The position numbers and the translations under genes are program-made. A stretch of DNA of 64,000 nucleotides from Erwinia tracheiphila. GTDB lineage: Bacteria; Pseudomonadota; Gammaproteobacteria; Enterobacterales; Enterobacteriaceae. Below, one piece after another: positions 47,305-55,612 of this stretch. How positions within the stretch are numbered: position 1 is the stretch's first letter; every line of letters begins with the position of its first letter. The stretch lies in the NCBI RefSeq assembly GCF_021365465.1, contig NZ_CP089932.1, positions 2,480,001 to 2,544,000 of the forward strand, given 5' to 3'. The notes under the pieces are model-generated. The model did not search any database. It saw only the letters and a list, made by a program, of their open reading frames with translations, and had not been told where the DNA came from.

Positions 47305-47432
47305 AGGTTGTATCTAATACTGGGGGCAGGTCACGCAGAACAATTTGCTTTTCGAAGTCAGAGGAAATGCACGATAAGATCATCGGTTGGTATCTTACCC
47401 TTCATCATTATCAATAAATCTGCGTCACGACC

Positions 47433-48146
47433 AGTTAGAGCTGGGATACTTACAGTTAGATTTTAGATAGTTTGCAGCGATCATATTATGAGTTGTGATA
47501 GTTTTTTACTATCAACGATAAATCACTAATCATTAATATCCATTATTAATATCAAGTTATTTGGAATATGGTCTGATTCTAGTTACATTATGAATGTAGC
47601 ACCGCCATTCGGATATTTATTCCGTAGCTATTTCCATTGTTTATATAGGGGCTGAATACGCTTTTTTTATGGAGCCATCAGATATTACAGTAATGCTTTC
47701 CTCGGCAACAGGTTCTTATCTTTTATTATAAGTTGTCGTAATACAAAAAAAGTAACAAAATTTATTTCACCATATCCTCTTTTATGGGGTTCACTGGCAC
47801 CGATACAACGATGGACATCATAAGATTTTTTCTTCCTGAAGGAATTCATGGTGAGCGTGCTGTTAGCCCTTTTGCGTGTAGTATGTTTGTGATTACGGTC
47901 ATGAGTCATGATTATGAAAGCAATAAAAAATATTTTAGAGATGTACAGGAAGAAAAAAATGATAATTATAATGTTAAGGATGCATCGACAACAATATAAA
48001 GAAATAAATAGACCATAAGGGGGCATAACTTTACGTTGATATAGAATATTCTGGCATTTTAGTTTTGTCATGGTCTGGATATTTTTATTATCTGCCTTCT
48101 CAACTAATGAAGGTTAAATAGTTTATAAATTAATAGAGGTTAATAT
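47433..48146. other. AT-rich stretch with no recognised gene
   Basis: About 710 bp, clearly richer in A+T than the backbone. Two overlapping ORFs (47685-48071 minus, 47784-47999 plus) match nothing I know. It may belong to the same transferred block as the two jelly-roll-like genes that follow. Confidence 0.4.
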
Positions 48147-48557
48147 ATGAATAACTTAGTAAAAAATGGGGATTTTTCATTGGGTCTTCAATACTGGACA
48201 CTCACATATGAGTCGTCCGTAAGCGTTCTCACGGAAAATGGTTTGAACTTCGCAAGAATCGCTTATAATGGTTATTTTTTTCATCAGAATATTAATGTTG
48301 ATCCTGATGCTACATACGAGTTTTCTTGCCTGGCAAGGACTAGTAGTAACCTATTGAGAGTCTATGTTGGTGGAAGATTTCTAGATAATACTTATGATAC
48401 TGATGTAATGCCCAGTATGCAATTTAGAGAATATAATATATCCATCGAAACCAAATTACATACATTAATAGATGTATTTATCTTGATCGAGCCGAATGAA
48501 ACGAACCCGGAAGATGCATATGCAGATATGACAGATGTTTATTTAATTAAGAAATAA
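48147..48557 (+). CDS. Jelly-roll/carbohydrate-binding-like protein 1
   Basis: 136 residues, no signal peptide. The start NNLVKNGDFSLGLQYWTLTYES is the opening of CBM4/9-like and galactose-binding-like domains (N-L-V-x-NGDF...GL..W), followed by alternating beta-strand patterns ending YADMTDVYLIKK. Ribosome site GAGGTT. The whole protein is one domain with no enzyme attached. A paralogue follows 31 bp downstream. Very AT-rich, so probably acquired. Sugar or surface binding is inference from the fold pattern. Confidence 0.6.
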   Translation: MNNLVKNGDFSLGLQYWTLTYESSVSVLTENGLNFARIAYNGYFFHQNINVDPDATYEFSCLARTSSNLLRVYVGGRFLDNTYDTDVMPSMQFREYNISIETKLHTLIDVFILIEPNETNPEDAYADMTDVYLIKK

Positions 48558-48588
48558 ATTATTTGTTCAATGTATGGAGGAAAAAATC

Positions 48589-49002
48589 ATGACAAAAAAC
48601 CTTGTAACAAACGGTGATTTTGAAAATGGACTGACTGGATGGGGGTATTCAGGTGAACCACCTGTTGTATTGAAAGAAGATGGAATTTCGTTTATTCGAA
48701 TTCCGGCAGGCACATTCCTAACTCAGGATATTTCGCCGCTGACTATTGGGGGGAAATATACTTTCTCCATTAAGGCCAAAGCAAGTGGGGGCTTTGATCC
48801 TAACGGGGTTATGTCTACCAGAAGTTATAATGATAGTACTAATCATGAAATTGAACCAATTACTGGAGAATTTAATGTGTTTTCTTCAATTCATAGTGCC
48901 AAAGTTGATATAAAGACACAGATTTTCATGTTGAACCAAGGGGTAGACCAGATAGATGGTGTTTATCTTGATATTACAAACATCCAATTCTACGAAAACT
49001 GA
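48589..49002 (+). CDS. Jelly-roll/carbohydrate-binding-like protein 2
   Basis: 137 residues from MTKNLVTNGDFENGLTGWGYSG at 48589; the GGAGG site sits directly before it, which rules out the ATG at 48574. Paralogue of the preceding gene: same NLV-NGDF-GL-W opening, a FLTQDIS-x-LTIGGKYTFSIKAKA sheet that is classical for CBM4/9-like domains, and the same closing pattern VYLDITNIQFYEN. No signal peptide. The two genes form a tight pair. Function unknown. Confidence 0.6.
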   Translation: MTKNLVTNGDFENGLTGWGYSGEPPVVLKEDGISFIRIPAGTFLTQDISPLTIGGKYTFSIKAKASGGFDPNGVMSTRSYNDSTNHEIEPITGEFNVFSSIHSAKVDIKTQIFMLNQGVDQIDGVYLDITNIQFYEN

Positions 49003-49124
49003 TTTTTTTAGCTCAATTTTATTTTGATAGTGTGATAATCAGCGCCAGCGGGTAAAAATTTTGTCCCCGCTGGCGACAGCTGATACGATTATCCCATTTG
49101 ACGAATATAAGTATAAAGCCAAAA

Positions 49125-49663
49125 TTAGTGGCGAATCTGCGCCAGGTCGTCTTCAGTCAGACCGGTCATTTTCATGACGGTACTGCGGTCGATGCCGTTC
49201 TGCAGCATGGTACGGGCAATTTTCAGAGTGGCCTGACGCTCCCCTTCTGAACGGCCTTTTTCAATACCACGTTGTTCACCCAGCTGGATGCCCTTCTCGA
49301 TACCCTTCTGTTCGAGCTGTTGTGCGATGGTCATAAGTGCGTCTCCGTGTTGCAGCACACGCTGTGCCAGTTCGCGTACAAAGGCTTCGGCGTCGGCTGT
49401 CTCGCCTGCCTGCACTATATAGTGTACCAGCGAAATCATCTGCGATGAAGACAGATAACCGGCCAGTAAAATTGGCGCAAGCCGGTCAACCAGCTCTGCC
49501 AGATCTCCCTGATGAATATGTTTCTGAAGCAGCGTCAGGGCGGCCATGCTGCGATGGCCAGCAATTTCATCATCCGGAATGACGGTAACATCAACCAGCG
49601 GGAAGGCACTGCTTTAGAGTTTGTCTGCCAGCACCGGAGCGTCAAACTCATCCAGCCATCTTT
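49125..49663 (-). pseudogene. Rpn-family nuclease/transposase, C-terminal remnant
   Basis: The minus strand from about 49663 reads RWLDEFDAPVLADKL, then an in-frame TAA (a Tyr codon in the family), then SSAFPLVDVTVIPDDEIAGHRSMAALTLLQKHIHQGDLAE and on to 49125. The C-terminus is a charged repeat (EQKGIEKGIQLGEQRGIEKGRSEGERQ) and the small motif TGLTEDDLAQIRH. These are recombination-promoting Rpn/YhgA-type proteins, whose PD-(D/E)XK domain would be upstream and is lost. The open part (49125-49547) could still be read but is probably inert. Confidence 0.75.
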
Positions 49664-49805
49664 AGCGCTGCATTTTCAGGAGCCTATGCCGTCCCCGTTC
49701 AGGACATACTTAACAGTATGGCCGTCGGGGGGATTATAGAGGCGGTTACATACCTTTCGTGTATAGCCATGCGCAAAAAGGGTGATGCCTCTAATTAGTT
49801 CAATC

Positions 49806-50626
49806 GGCACTGTTGCAAGTTTCACGATGAGGCAGCTTTTTGTATTACTGAAAGGTCTTAATTTCCAAATACTCTGTTTACCAGACGCATCTCGCCCGGG
49901 AGATGCCCACAATAAAATGACCCGGCCTGACCTTTACGTAGCGCACACATCACTTCAATCCCTTTGATTGTAGCACAGGCTGTCTTTATGGATTTAAATC
50001 CTGACATGGCGCTGATTATCCTTCTCAGCTTGCCGTGATCACATTCAATGACGTTATTCAGGCTCTTAATCTGTCGGTGTTCAACATCGGGCGGGCACCG
50101 GCCCTCCCGTTTCAGTCACGCCAGCGCCCGGCCATAAGTGGGAGCCTTATCTGTGTTGATGAGACGGGGGACCTGCCAGCCTTTCACGTTATTTAAAATC
50201 TTCCCGGGAAAACGATATACCGCTTTGCTGTTACGACGCGAAGAGAGATAAAAATCGATGGTGCGTCCTTTGCTGTCAACATCCCGGCACAGGTAAGTCC
50301 ATCTGTCGTTAACTGTGATATAAGTTTCACCGGGGTGCCATGAACAGAAGCCGGAAGGCTGACGCCAGCACCATCGCCGTCGTTTTTCTATTTCAGGCGC
50401 GTAGCGCTGGACCCGGCGGTAAATTGTGGAGTGATCGACACTGACGCCGCGTTCAGCCAGCATCTCCTGTCGTTCACGGTAGCTGATGCCGTATTTGCAG
50501 TACCCGCGTACCGCCCACAGAATAATGTCACGACTGAAATGTCGGCCTTTTAATACGGTCATGGGGAGCGTTACTGATGAAAATATCAGCAAAGTTTATC
50601 AGCGCAGCAATCTTTGCAACTGTGCC
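49806..50626 (-). mobile_element. IS6-family (IS26-like) element
   Basis: 821 bp. Ends GGCACTGTTGCAA (49806) and TTTGCAACTGTGCC (ending 50626) are IS26-type inverted repeats; IS26 is 820 bp. The flanks (GTTCAATC and ATTATTCT) are not an 8-bp duplication, so it has taken part in deletion or cointegrate events. It separates the rpn remnant from an ldhA remnant. Confidence 0.9.
49858..50562 (-). pseudogene. IS6-family transposase with one internal stop
   Basis: A 234-residue frame like IS26 Tnp: LKGRHFSRDIILWAVRGYCKYGISYRERQEML, HSTIYRRVQRYAPE, ETYITVNDRWTYLCRDVDSKGRTIDFYLS, INTDKAPTYGRALA. A TGA at 50116-50118 (where IS26 has a leucine) interrupts it just after this. The same frame continues LKREGRCPPDVEHRQIK and NNVIECDHGKLRRII to a normal stop at 49858. 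The DDE core spans the stop. Confidence 0.88.
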
Positions 50627-50635
50627 ATTATTCTT

Positions 50636-50724
50636 TCGAAGATCGAGTTGCGATCACGAGTCTGGACAGTCTTCTGGAGGATGCAGATCCACTAAGCGAT
50701 GAAGATGACACTGAGTACGAATAA
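50636..50724 (+). other. Orphan acidic C-terminus of an unknown gene
   Basis: Next to the IS6 end an open frame reads FEDRVAITSLDSLLEDADPL then SDEDDTEYE and a stop. It is strongly acidic, like a true protein tail whose front was removed by the IS6-mediated event. Family not recognised. Confidence 0.3.
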
Positions 50725-50796
50725 AACCATTAACGATATGATAAATAATCTTTTTATGTGAAACATGGGACTTTTGGAGGAAACGGGCACGGCCCC

Positions 50797-51040
50797 CAGG
50801 ATCGGTTCCCTTGGAATGGATGTTTATGAAAACGAGCAAGCACTGTTCTTTGAGGATAAATAAAACGATGTTATTCAGGATGATATATTTCGCCGCCTGT
50901 CTGCATATCATAATGTCCTTTTCATCGGCCACCAGGCATTTCTCACGGCAGAGGCACTGACCAGCATCGCACAAACAACTCTGGAAAACCTGAAGATGCT
51001 GGTATCGGGACAATATTGCCCAAATGAACTGCCCCTCTGA
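50797..51040 (+). pseudogene. ldhA: D-lactate dehydrogenase LdhA, C-terminal remnant
   Basis: IGSLGMDVYENEQALFFEDK, then an in-frame TAA (50860-50862 region), then NDVIQDDIFRRLSAYHNVLFIGHQAFLTAEALTSIAQTTL and CPNELPL with stop at 51038-51040. This matches the end of E. coli LdhA, including the catalytic His in GHQAFLT. Everything upstream of the NAD-binding domain's last strands is missing, and the remnant carries a nonsense codon. Fermentative D-lactate production from this locus is lost. Confidence 0.88.
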
Positions 51041-51082
51041 TAACGCTCTGGCAGGGCTGACGTCCTGCTTTCCTGTTCACAC

Positions 51083-51355
51083 TTAAAGTCTGCAGCTACC
51101 ACTGGTTAATGCATCTTCACCACAGCGACGACCATTAGCCAACTGACACATTCCTACTGAAGTGCCGTCTAACTGCCGCGATAATGCAATAACGCCCCAG
51201 GCATTGGTACAGGCGCTTTCCGCAATATTGGAGATTTCAATGCGCAGTGGAACATGAGCTGCCGTGGCTTGTTGTGGCGGTTCGTTGTCGGCGTTAGTAC
51301 TACAGCCAGACAGCAATATTACAACCCCTGCAAAAAGAAAGGCCGCAGCGTTCAT
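51083..51355 (-). CDS. DUF333 lipoprotein (YdbJ/YoaF-like)
   Basis: 90 residues. Lipoprotein signal with lipobox LLSGC (Cys about 18). The mature part ends with the DUF333 pattern ACTNAWGVIALSRQLDGTSVGMCQLANGRRCGEDALTSGSC (Cys, DG..G.C.L..G..C). E. coli ydbJ, near ldhA and hslJ, is a family member, which agrees with the ldhA remnant alongside. The two genes are convergent here. Function unknown. Confidence 0.7.
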   Translation of the reverse strand: MNAAAFLFAGVVILLSGCSTNADNEPPQQATAAHVPLRIEISNIAESACTNAWGVIALSRQLDGTSVGMCQLANGRRCGEDALTSGSCRL

Positions 51356-51704
51356 CCGGAACTCAATTGATAGTAATCAGACAGTAAGCGTGTCAGCATA
51401 ATCGACGTTCTGCCCCTGGTCGAGCACTGTCATTAAGTTTTACACAATTAAAATAAGCTGAATATATAATGCAGGATCTCGATTATTCTTTCCGATGCAA
51501 GACTAACCAGCAGAAAGTATAAAAATATTAAAAATGGCTGAAAAGAGATATTATCTTCTGTTTGTTTCAGCTCGACCAATTCAGGACTAGTTATATCAAC
51601 AGCTTCGTGCCACATCTGAATATGTCATTATCGCCTTGTACTGGGTGTATCAGGCAGTTTTCAATGTCATTGAGTCATCTGAATAGTTTATGCAGGAGAA
51701 AAGC
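51356..51704. other. Intergenic region, nothing recognised
   Basis: About 350 bp without a supported gene. A short ORF from 51562 is probably fortuitous. Confidence 0.4.
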
Positions 51705-51977
51705 ATGTCAGATAAAAATATTCGTATTGTCGCAAAATTTATCTCGGCGGCGGGTAAGGCTGATGAATTAAAGAAAGTACTGAGTGCTGGCATTAAGCCC
51801 GCCAGGGCAGAAGAAGGCTGCCTTCATTATGATCTCTATCGCAGTGTTGAAGATGGCAACGTTTTTCTGTTCCATGAGACATGGAAAGATGCTCAATCCG
51901 TCGATATCCACGGCGGTCAGCCGCACACCACCAGAAGTAATCCGGGTGTAATCTCATATCAAGGTCAGAAATTCTGA
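51705..51977 (+). pseudogene. Antibiotic biosynthesis monooxygenase-like, C-terminally altered
   Basis: From MSDKNIRIVAKFISAAGKADELKK (AGGAGAAAAGC upstream) through EEGCLHYDLYRSVEDGNVFLFHETWKDAQSVDIHGGQPH the sequence is a typical ABM/quinol monooxygenase domain of YgiN type. After this the family continues with a helix and another strand, but here it changes to TRSNPGVISYQGQKF and stops. The tail AAGGTCAGAA/TTCTGACCTT is an inverted repeat that could be a scar. Most of the domain is present, so residual activity cannot be excluded. Confidence 0.65.
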
Positions 51978-52026
51978 CCTTGATATGAGAGGTGCAGACG
52001 ACGCAATACTTTTTGGTGAAATTGTT

Positions 52027-53228
52027 TGTATTCGTCGCGACGTAATCTGACAGCGGACCCTGCAAGGTTGAGGGTTACCGGTTTTGATATGGGTGTCGAA
52101 ACCTTATACAAAACACGAGGTCACCCTGATGCTCCATACTCACAATCCCATCATCAAACACAAAGCCGGCCTGCTCAATCTCGCCGAATAACCCGGTAAC
52201 GTCTCAACAGCCTGCAAGAGCACGGGCGTGTCACGCGACACCTTCTACTGTTATCAGGAACTGGCTGCTGAAGGCGGCATTGACGCGCTGGTTAACCAGA
52301 ACCGCCGGGGTCCAAACCTGACGAACCGCGCCGACGAAGCCACTGAACGCGCGGTTGTTGAATACGCCGTTGAGTTCCCGGCCCCCGTGCAGCACCGGAC
52401 CAGTGATGAGCTGCGTAAAAAAGGCGTGTTTACCTCCGGCAGCGGCGTGCGCGCCATCTGGCAACGACACGACCTGGAGAACTTCCGTAAACGCCTGAAG
52501 GCGCCTGAGGAAAAGTTCGCCAGAGAAGGTATCGTGCTTACCGGTGCCCCAATCGCCGCGCTGGAGAAAAAAGGCGCATGATGATGAGGCCAGTGGCGAA
52601 ATCGAGACCGCACACCCGGGCTATCCCGGGTCGCAGGACACCTTCTGTGCTGGCGATCTAAACGGTGTGGGCCGTATCTGCCCGCAGACGTTCGTGGATA
52701 CGTACCCGAAAGTGGCACACTGCAAGCGGTATACGAGTAAAACGCCGAACTCTGCCGCCGACCTGCTAAATGATCGGGTACTGCCGTTCTGTGAGGCTCA
52801 GGGGCTGCCGGTGCTGAGAAGACTGACCGACAGGGGAACGGAGTGCTGTGGTAAGGTGGAGCCGCATGATTACCAGCTTTATCTGGCCATCAACGATATC
52901 GCCCATACAAAAACGAAGGCGATGTCCCCACAGACCAACGGCATCGGTGAGCGCTTCCATAAAACGATTTTGCAGGACTTTTATCAGGTCACGTTCCGCA
53001 AGAAGTCATATAGGGAGCGGGAGAGCCTGCAAACGGATCCGGACAACCGATTATGGCATGACAATAATGAGCGGACTCATCAGGGGAAAATGTGCGGCGG
53101 GCGAACGCCAGTGGCCAGGTTATCTGATGGAAAACGTGTCCGGGCAGAAAAGGAGCTGAACCGGATGTAATCCGACAGACACCTGTATAAATAACCGGTA
53201 ACGGTCAGATCAGGTCTGAGCTAGTACA
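52027..53228 (+). mobile_element. IS481-family element, copy 4
   Basis: 1202 bp from TGTATTCGTCGCGACGTAAT (left) to the right end CTAGTACA (53228). Both inverted repeats are present. Flanks AATTGTT and AATTAAG share only four bases, so any target duplication has decayed or the copy was rearranged. Transposase dead. Confidence 0.9.
52129..53170 (+). pseudogene. IS481-family transposase, copy 4
   Basis: Start ATG at 52129. Codon 21 is TAA (52189-52191), as in copy 3. A second open stretch ends at EKKGA (52581) because the A run near 52567 has one base too many, the same lesion as copy 1. The integrase core (DRGTECCGKVEPHD, QTNGIGERFHKTI) is open from 52544 to 53170. The glycine for cysteine changes and several Arg codons show further drift. 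Confidence 0.88.
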
Positions 53229-53537
53229 AATTAAGGGTGATACAGGAAAGATATGATAGTCGTTTACACCAACTGGACAGAGTAAAAATTCCCGAAATCT
53301 TTTTTCAGGTTGAAAGTTAATAAAAACTTTGCTCTCTCGCAATCTCAGCGATGGTACCATTGCGTTCACCAGTTTTTCTTACCAGCCTGGATTAGCTGGT
53401 TATTAATCTGAACGGTTGTATATTAGTAACGAAAGAAAATGCTATCTGGGGTTGTAAGCGGGAACCCGCCAAAATTTTGTGGGATTCTTGAAGAAAAAAA
53501 TTTAATTGGTGGTGATGCCGCTGCTGCCAAGGTTTCC
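53229..53537. other. Gap between IS481 copy 4 and IS256
   Basis: About 309 bp without a recognisable gene, RNA or repeat. Confidence 0.4.
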
Positions 53538-54852
53538 GAGCCAGTACATAGATTTGTGTAATTGCCTGATTTTGACATGTTCAATCCAGCATCAAAAGCA
53601 GGTTAATTTATGGACGAAAAACAGTCGCAGGCCCTGGCTAACGAACTGGCCAAAAATCTCAAAACCCCTGACGATCTCAGCCAGTTTGAGCGCCTGCTGA
53701 AAAAAATCAGTGTCGGGGCGGCGCTCAACGCCGAAATGACCCGTCACCCCGGCGACGATAAAAATCAGCCAGAACCGGCGACCAACGCCCGCAACGGCTA
53801 TTCTACAAAGACAGTGACCACCGGCGATGGCCCGCCGGAGCTGCTTACACCGCGCGATCGTGATGGCTCTTTCGAACCGCAACGGGTGAAGAAAAACCAG
53901 ACCCGGAGCACCGGGATGGATAACCCGATCTTATCGTTGTATGCCAAAGGTATGACCACCCGCGAGATAGCGGCCGCATTCAAAGAGCCGTATGACGCCG
54001 ATGTCTCGCCAGCGCGGGTCTCGAAGGTAGCTGATGCCGTCATGGAGCAGGTCACCGGATGGCAAAACCGGCCACTGGATGCGGTCTGTACCATCGTTTA
54101 CCCTGACTGTATCGTCCTGAAGGTCCGGCAGGACAGTCGCGTCATCAATAAATCCGTGTTCCTTGCCCCGGGTATCAACATCGAAGGCCAGAAAGAACTG
54201 CCGGGTATGTGGCTGGCCGAAAACGAGGGCGCGAAGTTCTGGCTCCATGTGCTGACCGAATTAAAAAATCGCGGCCTGAACGATATCCTCATCGCCTGTG
54301 TTGATGGTCTGAAGGGCTTCCCGGACGCTATCAACGCGGTGTATCCGCAGGCCCGCGTCCAGCTGTGCGTCGTGCATATGGTGCGCAACAGTCTGCGGTT
54401 CGTCTCCTGGGAGGGCTACAAAGCCGTCACCCGTGACCTGAAAGCCATCTGTCAGGCCCCCACGGAAGAAGCAGGTCAGCAGGCGCGGGAAGCGTTCGCC
54501 GGTGCCCGGGACAGCCGCTACCCGCAGATAAGCCGGGGCTGGCAGGCAAACCGGGCCAGCCTGTCGACGTTCTTCGCTTACCCGGCAGACATCCGCAAGA
54601 CGCTCGACACGACCAGCGCCATCGAGCCGCTGAACAGCGTGATCCGGGATGCCATCAAGAAGCGGAAGGTGTTCCCGACTGACGACTCAGTGAAAAAGGA
54701 GGTGTGGCTGGCAATCCAGGCCGCATCACAGCAATGGACGATGCCACTGAGGGACTGGCATATGGCGATGAGCCGTTTTATTATCGGGCTCGGTGACCGC
54801 CCGGACGGCCACTACTGAGAAAAGGCATTTACACAGAATCATGTACAGGGTC
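53538..54852 (+). mobile_element. IS256-family element, complete
   Basis: About 1315 bp. Left end GCCAGTACATAGATTTGTGT and right end (reversed) ACCCTGTACATGATTCTGTG are related imperfect inverted repeats. The outer bases are only approximate, and no target duplication is seen (TTTCCGAG against CCGTTCGG). It truncates a marA/soxS-like gene on its right side. Confidence 0.8.
53610..54818 (+). CDS. IS256-family (mutator type) transposase
   Basis: 402 residues, full length. N-terminal DNA-binding region, LSLYAKGMTTREIAAAFKEPYDADVSPARVSKVAD, the DDE core: LDAVCTIVYPDCIVLKV (Asp region), ILIACVDGLKGFPDAINAVYPQARVQLCVVHMVRNSLRFV (Asp plus C-x2-H signature) and TSAIEPLNSVIRDAIKKRKVFP (Glu). The usual AIESLN motif reads AIEPLN here; the Glu is kept. 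Likely functional. Start ATG has AGGTTAATTT upstream. Confidence 0.92.
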   Translation: MDEKQSQALANELAKNLKTPDDLSQFERLLKKISVGAALNAEMTRHPGDDKNQPEPATNARNGYSTKTVTTGDGPPELLTPRDRDGSFEPQRVKKNQTRSTGMDNPILSLYAKGMTTREIAAAFKEPYDADVSPARVSKVADAVMEQVTGWQNRPLDAVCTIVYPDCIVLKVRQDSRVINKSVFLAPGINIEGQKELPGMWLAENEGAKFWLHVLTELKNRGLNDILIACVDGLKGFPDAINAVYPQARVQLCVVHMVRNSLRFVSWEGYKAVTRDLKAICQAPTEEAGQQAREAFAGARDSRYPQISRGWQANRASLSTFFAYPADIRKTLDTTSAIEPLNSVIRDAIKKRKVFPTDDSVKKEVWLAIQAASQQWTMPLRDWHMAMSRFIIGLGDRPDGHY

Positions 54853-55050
54853 CGTTCGGCCGATTTTTTCATGTAGCTCACACGGATATATTCACCCAAC
54901 GCATAGCCAGTGTGTTGTTTGAACATTCTTTGCAGATGCCATTTTGAATAGCCAACCCGATGAGTAACAGTATCCAGATTCATTTTTCCTTCGACATGAC
55001 TATCTATTTAACAAGATCGTTAATAAAATCATCATAGCTCACTTTGATTA
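54853..55050 (-). pseudogene. MarA/SoxS/RamA-type AraC regulator, truncated
   Basis: The minus strand reads YDDFINDLV, then after a small deletion IDSHVEGKMNLDTVTHRVGYSKWHLQRMFKQHTGYALGEYIRVSYMKKSAER, and is cut at the IS256 end (54852). GYSKWHLQRMFK...GYALGEYIR is the first helix-turn-helix of this single-domain AraC subgroup. The second helix-turn-helix is missing and the 5' part is out of frame, so no regulator is made. These proteins activate efflux and redox-stress genes. Confidence 0.8.
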
Positions 55051-55078
55051 TATCTGGCTGTGGGCCTTGTCGTCCCCT

Positions 55079-55112
55079 GGTTTACTGGCATCTGATTCCT
55101 CTTTTCGGGACT
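55079..55112 (-). repeat. Short IS5-like fragment
   Basis: GGTTTACTGGCATCTGATTC and the following CTCTTTTCGGGAC resemble 19434-19466 inside the IS5-like element (TTTACTGGCATCTCATTCCT...). A scrap of about 34 bp; chance similarity is not fully excluded. Confidence 0.35.
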
Positions 55113-55165
55113 ATATCTCATTTTTTTCTGGTGTTACTTCGGTGTTCAATATTCCGGGAGACAAC

Positions 55166-55612
55166 TTAGCGCCCCTGCGGATAACGCTGGTCTCGCACTG
55201 AAATTTCTTTCAAGGCATCTGCCACCGTGCATTTAGATAAAACGCCCCTGGTGGCCTGCTCTGCTTCACGCGCCAGCTCTTTAAAAAACCAACAGGTATT
55301 AGCACTGACCAGACAACGTGGCAGAACTTGAGGTCGTCCAGCCAACAGCGGCTTATCCTCAAGAGCGGAGGTGTATATATCACATAGCGTAATTTTTTCC
55401 GCTGGCCTGCCCAATCTGATCGTCCCAGCACGACCAAGCGTTGAGACAATAATGCCATCACGAGTAAGCGGTACCATCATTTTGCGAACAAAGCTGGGAT
55501 TAGCTTCCAGCCCGGCTGCCAGAATTTTGCTGGTACTACGCTTACCCTCCTGTTCTGACTGGGCTATACAGAGCACCATTTGCAGTGCCGTAGGAAAACG
55601 GATATCAAGCAT
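55166..55612 (-). CDS. Rrf2-family transcriptional regulator
   Basis: 148 residues. N-terminal winged helix (FPTALQMVLCIAQSEQ...TSKILAAGLEANPSFVRKMMVPLTRDGII) with the Rrf2 wing LGRAGTIRLGRPAEKITLCDIY. The region after it has three cysteines (ITLCDIY, LPRCLV, ANTCWFF), spaced roughly as in the cluster-binding loop of Rrf2 proteins but not clearly a canonical ligand set. Probably represses the neighbouring divergent transporter (sotB remnant). Intact. Confidence 0.85.
   Translation of the reverse strand: MLDIRFPTALQMVLCIAQSEQEGKRSTSKILAAGLEANPSFVRKMMVPLTRDGIIVSTLGRAGTIRLGRPAEKITLCDIYTSALEDKPLLAGRPQVLPRCLVSANTCWFFKELAREAEQATRGVLSKCTVADALKEISVRDQRYPQGR

Larger units (their letters stand above)
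46113..47333 (+). mobile_element. IS3-family (IS407-like) element
   Basis: 1221 bp with inverted ends TGACCTGCTCCCCGTTGATT and (reversed) TGACCTGCCCCCAGTATTAG, flanked by the 4-bp duplication CGCA (46109-46112 and 47334-47337), as usual for the IS407 group. It lies inside the IS1 insB gene. Confidence 0.95.
43782..47417 (+). pseudogene. insB: IS1 InsB, interrupted by IS91 and IS3 insertions
   Basis: The first part is ...[40 protein letters not shown] to DAWPVYKV at 44106. The reading continues after the IS91-family element at 46014 with SATSHVVSKKYTQ and RTERHNLNLRTHIKRLTR. It is cut again by the IS3-family element and ends after 47334 with FSKSEEMHDKIIGWYLTLHHYQ (stop 47415-47417). With both inserts removed the product follows IS1 InsB from end to end. 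Confidence 0.9.
43535..47432 (+). mobile_element. IS1 element split by two nested insertions
   Basis: Left end GGTCGTGACGCAGACTTGCT (43535) and right end CTGCGTCACGACC (47420-47432) are IS1-type inverted repeats. The IS1 genes are interrupted by an IS91-family element (44107-46009), and an IS3-family element (46113-47333) sits in the IS1 segment beyond it. Outside flanks (GGTTTTCTC and AGTTAGAGC) do not match, so there is no target duplication: the present ends come from rearrangement or adjacent deletion. Removing the inserts restores an IS1 of ordinary size. Confidence 0.9.

Noticed and set aside
47685..48071. 128-codon minus-strand ORF rich in Ile and Phe
   Set aside because: AT-rich, no ribosome site or family signal, overlapped by an equally unconvincing plus-strand ORF.
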